Positions 1 through 12,500 of a stretch of DNA of 64,000 bases are shown one piece after another. Position 1 is the first letter of the stretch. Each line of letters opens with the position of its first letter. The notes beneath the pieces were generated by a model. It saw only the letters and a program-made list of their open reading frames with translations. It was not told where the DNA came from and searched no databases. The translations under genes were made by a program, and so were the position numbers. Where the stretch lies: contig OU612068.1 of the NCBI GenBank assembly GCA_914767715.1, forward strand, positions 4,216,001 to 4,280,000. Direction: 5' to 3'. This DNA comes from Membranipora membranacea (lineage: Eukaryota; Bryozoa; Gymnolaemata; Cheilostomatida; Membraniporidae).

Positions 1-508
1 TGCTTTATGTCACTGTACTATACAGCAGTGTTAAATTACCACTAATGAAATTGAATATAATTTCAACGTGAACCAATTTGAGCTTGTAAAAATTTAATGG
101 GCTGCCTTTGTTCAATCTTTGCTGCCTTTAGCTTGTGTCTTAAAACACTTCATTACACATTATATACAGAATATAATAGTAACCTTAACAACACTGCTAT
201 AGAAATCAAGTGCTTTGAATTCAATGCCCAGTCTCATGTGTATTACTCAATGATTAAACTACACATAACTTTAATTGTAAGAGAACGGCAGCAATTTGTA
301 AAATATTTGTGCATATCCATATCGAGTCTAGGTAATGACACTAGACTTGTTTGCAAATAGAGCTGAAATGTTAGTCTTACAGAAATCATGGCACAATTGT
401 AACTGAAGACAATCTTATCACTAACACGGTTTCCACTGACTGCCTAAAGGATTAAACACACTTGAAAACTCTGATAGGCTGACTTAAATAGGCAGCGCAA
501 GAGAGATT
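1..508. other. non-coding flank upstream of the NWD-like gene
   Basis: AT-rich sequence before the first proposed coding exon of the NWD-like gene. The only open frame (97-360) has no domain, no codon bias and no recognisable product. The promoter and 5' untranslated region of the NWD-like gene would lie here if the exon at 509 is the true start, but I see no clear TATA box or initiator. Confidence 0.4.
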
Positions 509-3500
509 ATGCTGTCGTGGGACGAAGAGGTATGTAGACCAAATACTGATCTGAAACTTTTGGCTGTTATGGGATTACTAAACATAGTTTCTTGCACTGT
601 CCATGTTACTGGGGGTTGTTGCATTAATGCATTGGACTTAGTGATCTAAAACGAGCGAGAGTGAATAATAACTTCAAAAGTGAGCAATCCATGGACTACT
701 TTATTTATATGAGAGGAATCAAATTTTGTCTGATGTCTATTATTACTTTGTTACTTGGCTCGAGATTTCAGTCTGGAAGTGGAATCCTGCTATGTGTACC
801 TCATTGTATAATATTGTCATGCGTATGACTAAGTCGATGCCTAGTTTCTTGGTCAATATGACACTAGGTTGTCATCAGTGACGCCGATGTAGTTACAGCA
901 GGAAGCGGCAGGATGAGCTATCAACATTGGGATCAGGCTGTGGGGTTGTTTGGTAGTATTTCTGTTAGGCTTGAGGCAATTCTGAGATTTCCTACAATCA
1001 AATAATTTTGTAATAAGAGTCAAAGAATTTCTGAACTATGTCATTCACTCAATATGCCAAACTCGAGACACCAACTCTCTTGGCTTGTTGTATGTGATCA
1101 GCTGATATATCTTTGTGTGTTGGTTGCTGAAAACTCATGTTTCTTGATCAGGTTCAAACCCTGTTTATGACAAAACAGAGGGTGGGCTGCCCCTAAAGAG
1201 GGACGCAAGTTGCCCGGAGTCCTCATACTGAGAGTGTGATACATCTTAGCAAGCTAGAATGCATCCTAGAGGTGAGGCCATGGTGGACCTCGTAATCGTG
1301 AGTGTGCAGCAAGCTGCCAGAAACTGAAACAGGCACTAATCAGCCATTAGCCATGACACTTTGATCTTAGCCAATAGGCCGAGAGGTTCAAACGATGGTT
1401 TCCATGACCCCCCTCCCCTATGTATGTACTTTGTTAAAAGAGCCTCTTTCAAATTTGGTTTTAGAAAGTATGTGTGTATAGATACTTATTGTCTGCCCAT
1501 ACTTTCAACTTGTTTACATTCTAGTGGCAAGAATACAATCAGATATATCTTTTCATGTGTTATAAAATTTGGTATTGATCATCCCGACATTGACACTCTG
1601 AACGCTTATAAAGCTTAGACTCTGTCTCACCGATGTAAACAGGACAGAGATAACTTCATAAATGATTTTAAACGCCTTTCTAGATGTTGCCGCATAATCA
1701 AGTACAGATGTAGATTGGGCAGAGACAGCTTTTCTAACATGCTAAATGTTTTGTTGTAATATGTGATAGAGTTTTGCATGCTAGGCCTTTGTATCTTACT
1801 ATTTCATATTTTCTGGAAACCAATTTTGGCATCTTCCCTCGTCGACGTCAGCTGTTAACCCCAATCCATCCTTCCTCATTAGCAGTGACTTTGTAGTGGA
1901 GGTTCAGTAGGTATCAGAGAGTTGTCACGCCCTGATCAGTCTCGCTCTATTCAATCTTTAGGCACATTTATTGACTGCTCTTATTATTGTGTCTGGAATC
2001 TAGATGTGGCCTTAGTATTCCATGACACTGTTTCCCTTACTGTGTACTCCAAATATTTGTTCTATTTATTTGAGTATCCGGCCTTCAGATTTGTTGGTAG
2101 TGATACGGTAAACCTTGCGCTTTGTGATAAGTACCCGAATATTTTAAGTTTAGATCAAAATCAGTTTAGTGTTGTATTTAGATTGAATAGTAAACTATCT
2201 TGGATGTTTGTTTTGCCTTATTTTGTCAGTGACAGTGTGTTGTTTTGGTTGTTGTCTGACAGCTTGCAATTTCCCTCTGTAGTCTATTCGGTGATCAGAT
2301 AAGAGACGGTGATCTATATACCAGTTCGGTAGTTACCGTTCTTATCATTGTAGTTGTCTGCCTCCAGTCTGTTCGGCACAGATTCAGACTGGCCGTTGGC
2401 AAGGTCTATTATGGTGTTTTGATGAAGTTTTATAGAAGTAAACTGTAATTAGGAGAGTAATAACCTGTCTAGAGCTGTGATTTACTTTGTAGTTTCTACA
2501 ATCTAATTAATTATTTAGGGTTTTAATAGCTTTCAATTCTTGCCGTTTGTAAATTATTTGTCACTTATACGCTATCTTAGAGTGTCAGCATTTTGATTTC
2601 ATATTCAATTGATTGCACTCATTGAAGTTTTCATTACCAGAGAGGTTCTCAGTCGTGTTTGTTCTGCCGACAGCTCGCAGCCTCTTGTGAGTTTTTTAAC
2701 AGACTGACGATATCTTGAGTTAAGGATAATCAAGTTTGCCTCTTCCAGTTCTAAACGTTTCAATAGTTAAACTGCTGTTGGTGAATTGAGGTAAGACTGA
2801 AAGTTCTGTCTTTGCACGGTTCTTGGTCACCTAGCTGTAGACTCAAATTTATCGGGTTGGTATGTGTAACAATTTAAACTTTAGGGCTTCTAGAATTTTT
2901 ATTACCAGAGTATTGCCTTCTAATAGTCCTTGAATCATGAAACTGGACCCTTGCCAAGTACTCAGAGGTTGCTTAGTAAATGACCTAATGCTTTGTTTTG
3001 GTCAGGTTTTTTTCAGACTTGAGGCATTTATTTCTTATGTTTATTATTATACACATGCTTGTTTACTTTCCTCTCTAAGGCCCTATTTATATGATCTACT
3101 TCATATTGATACTATCCTCAGTGTTGCTATTCTATATCTAACATACAACACGAACTGCAAACAGAAATTGGATATTATTTGAGTTGATAAATAAGGCAAG
3201 CTATGCAATGTGATAATAAAATTATACAGTTATGGCTTTCTAAGTAATTGCTGCTGATGTTATAATTTTTATCATTATTTACAAGTTTTTGACTGCTGTG
3301 TAAGACGGAAACGGGCAAAATCATCCTGAAAAAATATGTCTAAAGAACAAGACTTTTGGCTGTTGTGGCAAATTACTAAATTGCTGGATTGCAACTAGCT
3401 AAAAACGCCACTCTTTTCAGACTGTTTTGAAACACTTTCCAGTCTCCACCCATTGGTGTCTTTCCTTCACTTCGATCTTAACTTAGTTCTGATAAGCTGC

Positions 3501-6500
3501 ATTACTGCTGCATAGTCTCTCCAGTTTTATTACTCTGCACTGATACTGAGGTATTAATCTCGAGAGTTGCAGTGTTGTAGACAATTACTTGGTACCAGAT
3601 CAAACTTCTCGATGTAACAACTGGAGCGGCTTGTTTGACTTACAATTTAATCAATTTGTTTAATACCAATTTGGCAAGTTGGGATTATGTAACGATCTGC
3701 AGTTTGAGTGTGTTTAGTGAAATTCTGGGTTGTTTCACGCAACAGCTGGGCTTGAACACCTATTTATAATCTTTGGTACAGGTCATTCAAGTCAGTTATA
3801 ACTGTTGGTGAATGAGGTTAGAATTAGCTTTCGTTTTTTGGCAGCTATCTTAATTCATTGTTTGCTCAGTTATTTTGAGTGTTTGCCACTATTCTCCAGC
3901 ATTGCTCATGACTCTCTTATCTGAGATATCCAGTAGCGTAGATATCCAGTAGTGTATTATGTGTGGATGTGTAGTAGTGTATTATGTGTGGATGTGTAGT
4001 AGTGTAGTATGTGTGGATGTGTAGTAGTGTAGTATGTGTGGATGTGTAGTAGTGTAGCAACAGGAAGATACCGTTAATGATTAGGGTACAGATATCTTCT
4101 TCACATTCCAGTCATTGTTGTTTCTTATGTGATGAAGGTGTTATTTGGTCCTTGCGAGGACAGCAGACCAGTTCTCACTGCACTGTTTTTTGGTCATCTG
4201 GTTTGGTGTGTTTTAAATGATAACAAAATATCACACCACTGACCAGGTTGAAGATATTTGTTTGCTGATGTTACAGGATTGAAGAAGCTTTTTAGTAAAG
4301 TTAATATCTACTCTGTCCTTTTTCAGCTAACTTCACCAAGGAAGAATGGCGGCTTGCAGACTATACCCTCTAATGAGGAACTAAACAGACCAGGAGCTCA
4401 GGCTAGACCAGGGGTGAGTTTAACTCTGCTTCAATAATGATATTCCTCCTATTCAAGCAGCTTTCACCATGAAGCAATGTATAATTTCTAAATCAAGTGC
4501 TTAAATTATGCACGGGTTACTATGTGGGATGTGGTTGATTATGGAATGCTACTACAACCAACTGGGCGGAATTGGTACGCTTGAACTATGTGATCTCACG
4601 CCATGATCATTGGTCTGTTACCGTGGTCTGTTCCCGTGATATGATGTTGTTGCTATTTTGCTGCAGATTTGAATAGAGATTTTAATTCTACCAGCTAATC
4701 CGTTTTACAGACTGATTCTAATTATTACCACCTGATAATAGTCAAAGTATTTCTAATGACCTTGTTCATGAATTTGTACAATTTTGAAATTAGAATAGAA
4801 AGTAGCCAGAGAAGTGTTAATACGATATAAACACAAATCATATCCAGTAAATTTTATTCATATCTTTGGCTTTCAACAACCAATCCATGTAAAAATTTGT
4901 ATGAATTTAGCATTGTTATGTGATCAAATTGAAACTGAAAAGTTACCAATTTGGTATAAAACTTCAAGTTGTCTGCTCATGTGTGAGTATCAAACAACTC
5001 CAAAACAATTTCTTGCATGAAACTACCACTGGTGTAATCAGGAAGGGTGTAATTGGTCTCAGGGCCTTTTTTTCCTTGAAGATGATAGGGTCACATAAAT
5101 CATTTGTGGCGGGACGGGTTGCTGAGCACATCCTTTTAAACAACTTCATTACTCAACCCATTGTTGTTCTGTGGCTGTATACATTCATTCGGTGGACTTT
5201 TGTGTCTAGAGTTACAAAGCCTTATGTCATGATTCTTGACAGACCAACTCAAATTCAAGCAAATTCTTTTACGAGGCCTTACCATACTTGCGTGTTTGGT
5301 TTGTCCTTGTCAAAGAAAACTAATTTCCTAACCAACTTGACATTCAGATGCCAAGATGTATGCTGTTCAAGTGATCCTCTACACCTCTGCAGACAGTTTA
5401 ATGTTTGCATGATAGCAGGTCAGGAAAACAATGTATTTTATTTACTGTGCAGGCGATGAATATGGATTATGACCTGTATAACCCGCGACAGATCGATCCG
5501 CACACAGAACAAAGGATCATCAGCCATCTGAAGGTGAGCACAGGATAAAAGCCTCGGAAATTTACATTGAAAATTCTGCCATCTCTTTGCGCTGTATTCA
5601 GTGTTGCGTGTATCAAAATTATTGAAGGCAGGCAATTAAATTTCCTTTTAAAATTTCCCAGTGTGTGTTTATTGCTAACCCCATTTGATTCCGCTGTTTA
5701 AATATTGTGTGCATAGATTAAATTTGTCATTCATTCTGTGTGTATTGTGAGCCTGGTATCTAAGGGCCGTTATTGGGTTTGCTTCAATAGCACTTGGCAG
5801 CATGGTATTGTGATAATGTGCTAAACATTTTCAATACTTTTACTATCTAAATCATCATACATTGTGATTTTGGAGGGTCATTTTTGGATAACACTTTATA
5901 GCTGCCAGGCATACTTGTAGTAAAACAATAATGTAGTGTTATGAAATTAAAATCACAATGGCTGCCGTGTTTCCAACTGGGTTTACTCGACGGAAAGCAG
6001 ATGAAGTTTTTGACGAACTTGAGGTAGGCTTTATAAAGTAATCGGATTAAGACATATGTGTTGTAGTGATCTCTATCATCACCCACCGTAAGAGACGGTG
6101 GTTGATGATGAATTCAAAGAATAATTGATAAGTTGCTGACACCAGCACATGACAACATTTTTTTTTGGGTTTAAAGACATAGCAATGTGTTGCCAAATTA
6201 TATGTGTGGATAGCCATTGAACTTTCTAAAAGCCATCTGGAAATTTTCCCTGTTTTTCCTCTTGTTGCCGCCATGTATAATACAAATACTGCTTGAATAT
6301 TTTGATTGATTCTTAAAGAAGTGCAATAACAGCAGAACAGGGTTTCTTGCGTGACCTTAGAATAGAGGTAAATAACATAGATTTATTAATCTAGAAGATT
6401 AATTACAGAAGTGGATAAAAATTAAACCCATAGCTGCTGATATTTTTACCCCCCCCCCCTTGCTCTTTCTTGCCCATTGTCACAGAGAAAAGAGTATACT

Positions 6501-9500
6501 CCTTACTGATAACTTATATAAGTTTGTTCAGGATGAAATGGGATGACAGCCTGAGAGTAATCCCTATGATGTTAGTGTCATTGTACAGAAATAAACCCAT
6601 AATTATACATAAGCTACCCTAAGCTCCTCTCTTTACTTACATACCCATAAGTCATCTTACTGATATCTGTATGATGTGTTACAGCGTAAGTTGAATCGCC
6701 GTGTTGAGAAGAGACTAGCTGACATATATGAGAAGGATGAGAAAAGTAAAGCTAGACTCCGGCAGCATGATGAAGGCAGCACTCCAATGTCACGACGCAG
6801 CAGTAAAGTTACGGTCATACATGCAGAGCGGGTAAGATGTCTACTAGTTTTGACAGTCTACAGTGGTATCATACCACAGTGCTTGTGATCCGTCTGCATT
6901 CCATGACGTTACACCCCAGTCAACTTCCTTATTGATATGGACTACAGCAACCATTTGGAATGGGTTATCTATTGTTAATGTCATCAAACTTACTCTAGTC
7001 TCAGAAAATAACACAGAACTAGGCCAAGCTTCAGCCATAATATAACTGTCTGGTCTCATTCCTACTGAGAATTCCAGTGGCGATGATATCACTGTTAGTC
7101 ACAACCATATTCTTCGAAAAGTTTACAGCACCATCAGAGGTCTTAATCTGTTATTTTATATTATTTGAAACCTCTACAATATATTTGAAATCATCATCAT
7201 GTATTTCATGTGATGCTATTAGAATTCTGCCTTAAGAGTCTTTCCAAATTTGTTTAGAAGTTGGTGCACACCTAAAAACAGCCTAAAACCTGTCTTGTGT
7301 ATTTGTATACACTTTTTTTTGTGATGTTTATTGTTCAGTTACACATTTTTGCTTCCATAAGGTTGTTGTTAATTGGATGTTTATATTTTGCAGGCTCCTG
7401 CTCTGGAGACACACAGAGATATATTTCAGAGGTATAATGAGTACGGTGATCGTGTAGCCTTTACTCCTGCTACAAAGAGAAGACCAGGTAGAGGGGGCTC
7501 ACAGAAACGCAACCTCAAACCTCTGCTGAGTAATGAGGAATTCACTCAACCTCCTCCGCCCATAGGTATGAGATTTTTGAAAGTTTTGAATTTTCTCATA
7601 CGTGGAAGGGATCACGACCATTTTGATCTGTTTTGGTAACGGGGCGAATCGTTAGAAGTGCATTGTGGTCCATATATGCAAGCAAAGGTAGAGCCGATGC
7701 AGTGTTCTTTTCTAGTTGCGAATTAGACTGTCAAATATTAAGTTTGTCCTCTATCAGGCGTAAGCCATTAATGATTGCTTAACATTTTGTCATTGCAGCA
7801 ATAACAGCAAAAGACCCTCTACCGGAAATCGGACAATCACAAACATCGGAGGTCAGCGCAGATATCAACGCTGCACATATAGATCTCAATGGTACAATAG
7901 CTGAAGCTGATGTAGAGGGCGATGTTAAAGCCAATACCGACAGCGAAGCAGTAGCTAAAGTTGACGGTAGTGTTGAGGGCCATGCTGAGGTAAATACAGA
8001 CAACAATGCAGAGAACACAGCTGATGCCAACAAAGAAGGCAATGATGTTAGCGAAGAAGTCAATGGTGACTTAGAAGATCAACCTACCAGTGAATCAAAT
8101 AGGGGAGAAAGCTCAGGTAAAATATACTTACGAGAGTGAAAACAAAAATAACATAAAAGCATAACAATGCCTAGGATGGATGATGATGATGATGATGATG
8201 TAATAGCTCGCGCATTAGTTTTACAAGTTACTACTCCGATATCTGTAAACTTTCCAGGAAATCTCTTTATACAAATAAAATAACATGAGCTTCTAGGCAT
8301 ATAATGCCTTATCCTAGACTCTAGAGCAATATGATGATAACCTACTGTTAATAAAACCATAAAGTGAGAATCCTAATAGATATGCAGAAATTTTATTTGC
8401 ACCCAATTGAAAATGAAGTTCTCTCTGACTGTAAAATCGAAAACTTCTAGGCATTTCAATCGCTCGAATTAAAAATGCTCTTGAACAACAGGCAAGCACT
8501 CAGATTTCAGCTAATTTAAAGGCTGCTAGCACTCTGCGTAACTTGAGCGTATTGTGGCTAAAATCCCGAGTTGTTTGGAGACTGTACTATCGATTATTTT
8601 AAGAAAGCTGAAGATGATAACCTTCTATTTTTAAATCTTAAGACTCTTATTTCTGAGATTTGTTTGTTTTATACTTAGCTTATTATTTATGGAAGTTATT
8701 TTTATAAAGCCTTATTTTGCCCTGGGACTAGTTTTAGAATTGTGTTCTGTTTGCTCCTCAACGCTAGATGTTCTACCAATAATTTTGTACTGGCATCCGC
8801 AAACCAGAAGTGCTCATGAACTAAAAGTTCTTCATTCAACTTGTTAACACTGGTGAAAGACATTTGGTTAATTATGTTTGAGCCAACCAGACAGATCAAA
8901 GACATTTCAGCGAGCAACAAAGGCCAATTCAATGCAATGAAAATATCCTCAATCATCTTTATTTCAGCCTCTCGTCTGTTTTGCCGATCTGCTGGTATGT
9001 AAAGCGTCTTATGTAGAAACCCACCAGCTATTCATAGATTTAGTAAAAGCCTAGTCTGAGCCCCCCCAGACTTTCGCCCCAAAAGCCTTGACATATCCTG
9101 TTTTCCCAGAAACCCTCTTGTCCCAACTTAAAACCATTCCCATCCCTTTGTCTTGATAAAAGAGTTGATTGTGTTCTGTAAGATAAATGTCATCCTGTCA
9201 CTTATTTGATTTGTTGCCGCAGATATCTGACTCAAGGACAGGGTGGTTCAATATCTGCTTTGACAGATCTATCAGTGTAACTGCTGGATTTATTTTACCA
9301 TTTACGATGTTATCTGTTATGTGTTATCTACAGATGAAATATCTAGCAATGAATCACGTATGTCTTTTTTACCACATAGAACTTTTAGATATAAGTATTT
9401 TTTGCTACCTGGTATGTGTTCGTTTGCCCCTTTTCTATGTGCTTTCAGAAGTCTGTTTCAAAAAGCTGCATCAGCAGGCCTATTGACTCAATATACTTAC

Positions 9501-12500
9501 TATTAAATACTATAATAAGTCTTTGGCTGGCCCACACAAATTACAGATACAATTTGTGTTTGTAGTCATCTACTGATTCGCTGTTTTCAGACCAAACATT
9601 TCAGGAACCATTCATCAGTTCGCTTGGCTGGTACTCTTCTTCATTATGTTTGTCCTAAGGCCCCTCTCGACTGCCGTGTCTCGATTATTGATGTTCTTTA
9701 TTTCTCACCTCTTATATTCATGTTCAGGTCCCAGAGTCTACTAGTTGTGCACATTTATAGTTCATGTATGTCGTCTTCCCTTACCCCTGTGTTATTGTAT
9801 CTACAATATAAAGGTGGATATCTATGCTGACTGTGGTGCAAATATCATTCCAAGAATACTCTGTAGAGCAGCTTGGACATTGTAAACAACTCTAAATCGT
9901 AGTCCTGAGAATATTACTAAAACCTGCAGGACCGGACAGTTCTTTTGAAATGTTTCATTTTTATGCCGATTTTATCTACAGGTATTTTGATCAACACATC
10001 CAGTAGGGAGGGACAGAGGGAGAAGCAGCCTTCCAGTCTGACCTTTAACCTCCAGGTCGAGGCAGAACCTTCTGATGAGGAACCAGAGCTTCAGCAGCTG
10101 GAAGAGGAGGATGGCAGGGGTGACCTCACAGTGGTAAGTGTAGAAGATAACACTCTGATACAATAATTATGTTGAAGATGTTCAACTAAAAGTAGTGCTG
10201 AAAGAATAACATAAACATCTCACTTCACCTTCGTAGGTTGAGTTGCTTCACCATCGAAGTTGAGTTGAATCCTGAAACCTGATGGCGCTTATGAACAGCG
10301 GTGAATAATAAAAAGTTTTATAAATCATAATAAACTCTTGGTGACAACAGCTGGGTGGGATTTTGTTTCACCTGCCAATCATGAATTGTCACAATCAATA
10401 ATTGAGCAGAATAAAAAAATCTCAGTGGTTTGGATAGCCACACCAGACACTGATCAATGATCAATTTTTTACTGTGAACTCATAGAATATAACCTTTCAA
10501 ATGAAGGAATTTTTTTGAAAATCAAATCTTGTTTGCTCAAGTACAATATCTGACATGTCTCAAATATTTACAAGGGTGTCGAACGCTCGCTGACCGCCTG
10601 GCAGCATTGAGTTTCAACAATATTCTCAGTGCACAGGGCTCTATTCATACATTCGCAATATTCCTTTTGTTTTAAACCCCTAATTAAACAATGTAAAATA
10701 ATTTAAAACAAATTGAAAAGATTACTGTTGGCCTTTCCTGCTATGCAAAACTTGTGTTTTAATTACCCGAGATTTGTTTAAATTTGCTGGCCAAGTGCCA
10801 CTCACTTGAAATAGAATGAAACCTTAGAGCTTTGATCAAATATGAACTCAAATCGGTCAATCTCGCTGTAACATAGAGAGATTAAATTTGTGATTATCAA
10901 ACATGTAATGTTGGTTTTGGTTTATATCACAACTCGAAGAACAAATATTCATTTGTACCATCAACAATATCGCTACCTGCTCTCTTATTCCATATCCTAA
11001 AATGCAAATGGTTGGTATGAAGGTTTTTAGTTGAGTTATGGAGAACTGATACCCAGAAAGCATTGCAACGAAACTGTGCCTAGCCTCCTCCCAACCCAAA
11101 CTTTTAAAGGGCAACCAAGGTTTCAGACAACTTCTCATTGATGGCCATTGATTAATAGTAGATTGCACCTTCTGCATGGGGAAAAAGACAAAATATAATT
11201 CGGATGATTATTCAGTCAGAATTCTTGTGAAACATTTCTTCCATCAGGCACTCAAACTCAGCTAAAAGAGAATACCACATAGCAGTTTCCTGTTCCTGTT
11301 ATTATTTAGCCTGTGCTCTATAATTATTACAGCAAAGTCTTGGAACCTCCCCTAAACTGAAGTGTTACCCAGCTTAGAGTCAGCAACTACTTTGAGTTTT
11401 GCATCGCGTAATACACAAATCTGATGCTGCCCAGCACATTATTTGCTACCCATTAATGCATTGCTGCGAAACCTTGGTTGCCCTTTAACTGCAATCGACC
11501 TCAAAAATAATAAAACACATTATAATATGACGGAGCGAGGGTTAATTACATGAAATACACTTATATTTAGATTTATAATTAGATATATAATATGCAATGC
11601 ATTAATTGGTAGGAAATAATGTGCAGGGCAGCATCAGCTGTGTGCATTACGCGATGCAAAACTCAAAGTAGTTGCTGACTCTAAGCTGGGTAACACTTCA
11701 GTTTAGGGGAGGTTCCAAGACTTTGCTGTAATAATTATAGAGCACAGGCTAAATAATAACAGGAACAGGAAACTGCTATGTGGTATTCTCTTTTAGCTGA
11801 GTTTGAGTGCCTGATGGAAGAAATGTTTCACAAGAATTCTGACTGAATAATCATCCGAATTATATTTTGTCTTTTTCCCCATGCAGAAGGTGCAATCTGC
11901 TATTAATCAATGGCCATCAATGAGAAGTTGTTTGAAACCTTGGTTGCCCTTTAACTTCTAGCCCAAATATGGGCCTGATTTCATCTGTGAGAAAAATTGT
12001 GTTCGGTAGATAGAACTAGTGACTGAAAACCAAAATCCCTGCTGAAACCCTGTCAGTAAAAACCTATCATGATATTATGAGTTGGTTTGATCAACGAAGT
12101 TGAGGCTTGGTTACATCAGTGTTAGAAGTTTCTTTCATCATTATGCATACCTGATATGTGACCTGTGATAAGCCAGCTTACCCTCCTAAATCGAATACTG
12201 GATGCTTGATTCCTTTTTCAGAGTCCAGAAAAGGAGGTACCTATCTCACCCGTCCCCACCCCTCATATAGTTCTAAGACCAATGACTAGAGAGATGACCA
12301 GACTATCACTACAGGATAAACACAGCAGGATTTTGAGAGGAAATCTGAACATACGTTGTCCACATGATACTAAAGTAGCCAGACTTTACATCAGCAACAC
12401 TGGAATCGGTGAGTGGTATGGTTTTAATATGTTGATGTATAGCCATCTATTTCTGACTGTCCTCTCTCTTAGCGATTTTGCTCCCTCAATGGCTCATTCC

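Larger units (their letters stand above)
509..10133 (+). other. NWD-like gene, coding exons 1-7 (extended N-terminus)
   Basis: Exons: 509-529 (MLSWDEE), 4327-4413, 5453-5533, 6685-6831, 7394-7565, 7799-8116, 9982-10133. All have AG/GT borders and compatible phases (0,0,0,0,1,1,0). They encode residues 1-326. Exon 4 is strongly basic (RKLNRRVEKRL...). Exon 6 is rich in Ala, Asp, Glu and Asn, and exon 7 ends in an acidic run, so the segment is probably disordered. Exons 2 and 5 share a SNEEL/SNEEF motif next to prolines. Exons 1-3 rest only on splice-site fit and phase; exons 4-7 are better supported because their frames join the conserved part without a break. Confidence 0.6.

Noticed and set aside
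1130-1165. B-box-like ggttcaaaccc, possible tRNA or tRNA-derived SINE
   Set aside because: No A box at the right distance and no cloverleaf pairing found.
1922-2302. 126-codon + strand open frame, hydrophobic
   Set aside because: It starts with TTG; the hydrophobic look follows from T-rich sequence. It lies in the proposed first intron.
4920-5459. 179-codon + strand open frame
   Set aside because: It starts with GTG, shows no domain, overlaps the intron before exon 3 of the NWD-like gene and ends just past that exon's acceptor in another frame. Long for chance, but composition is not protein-like.
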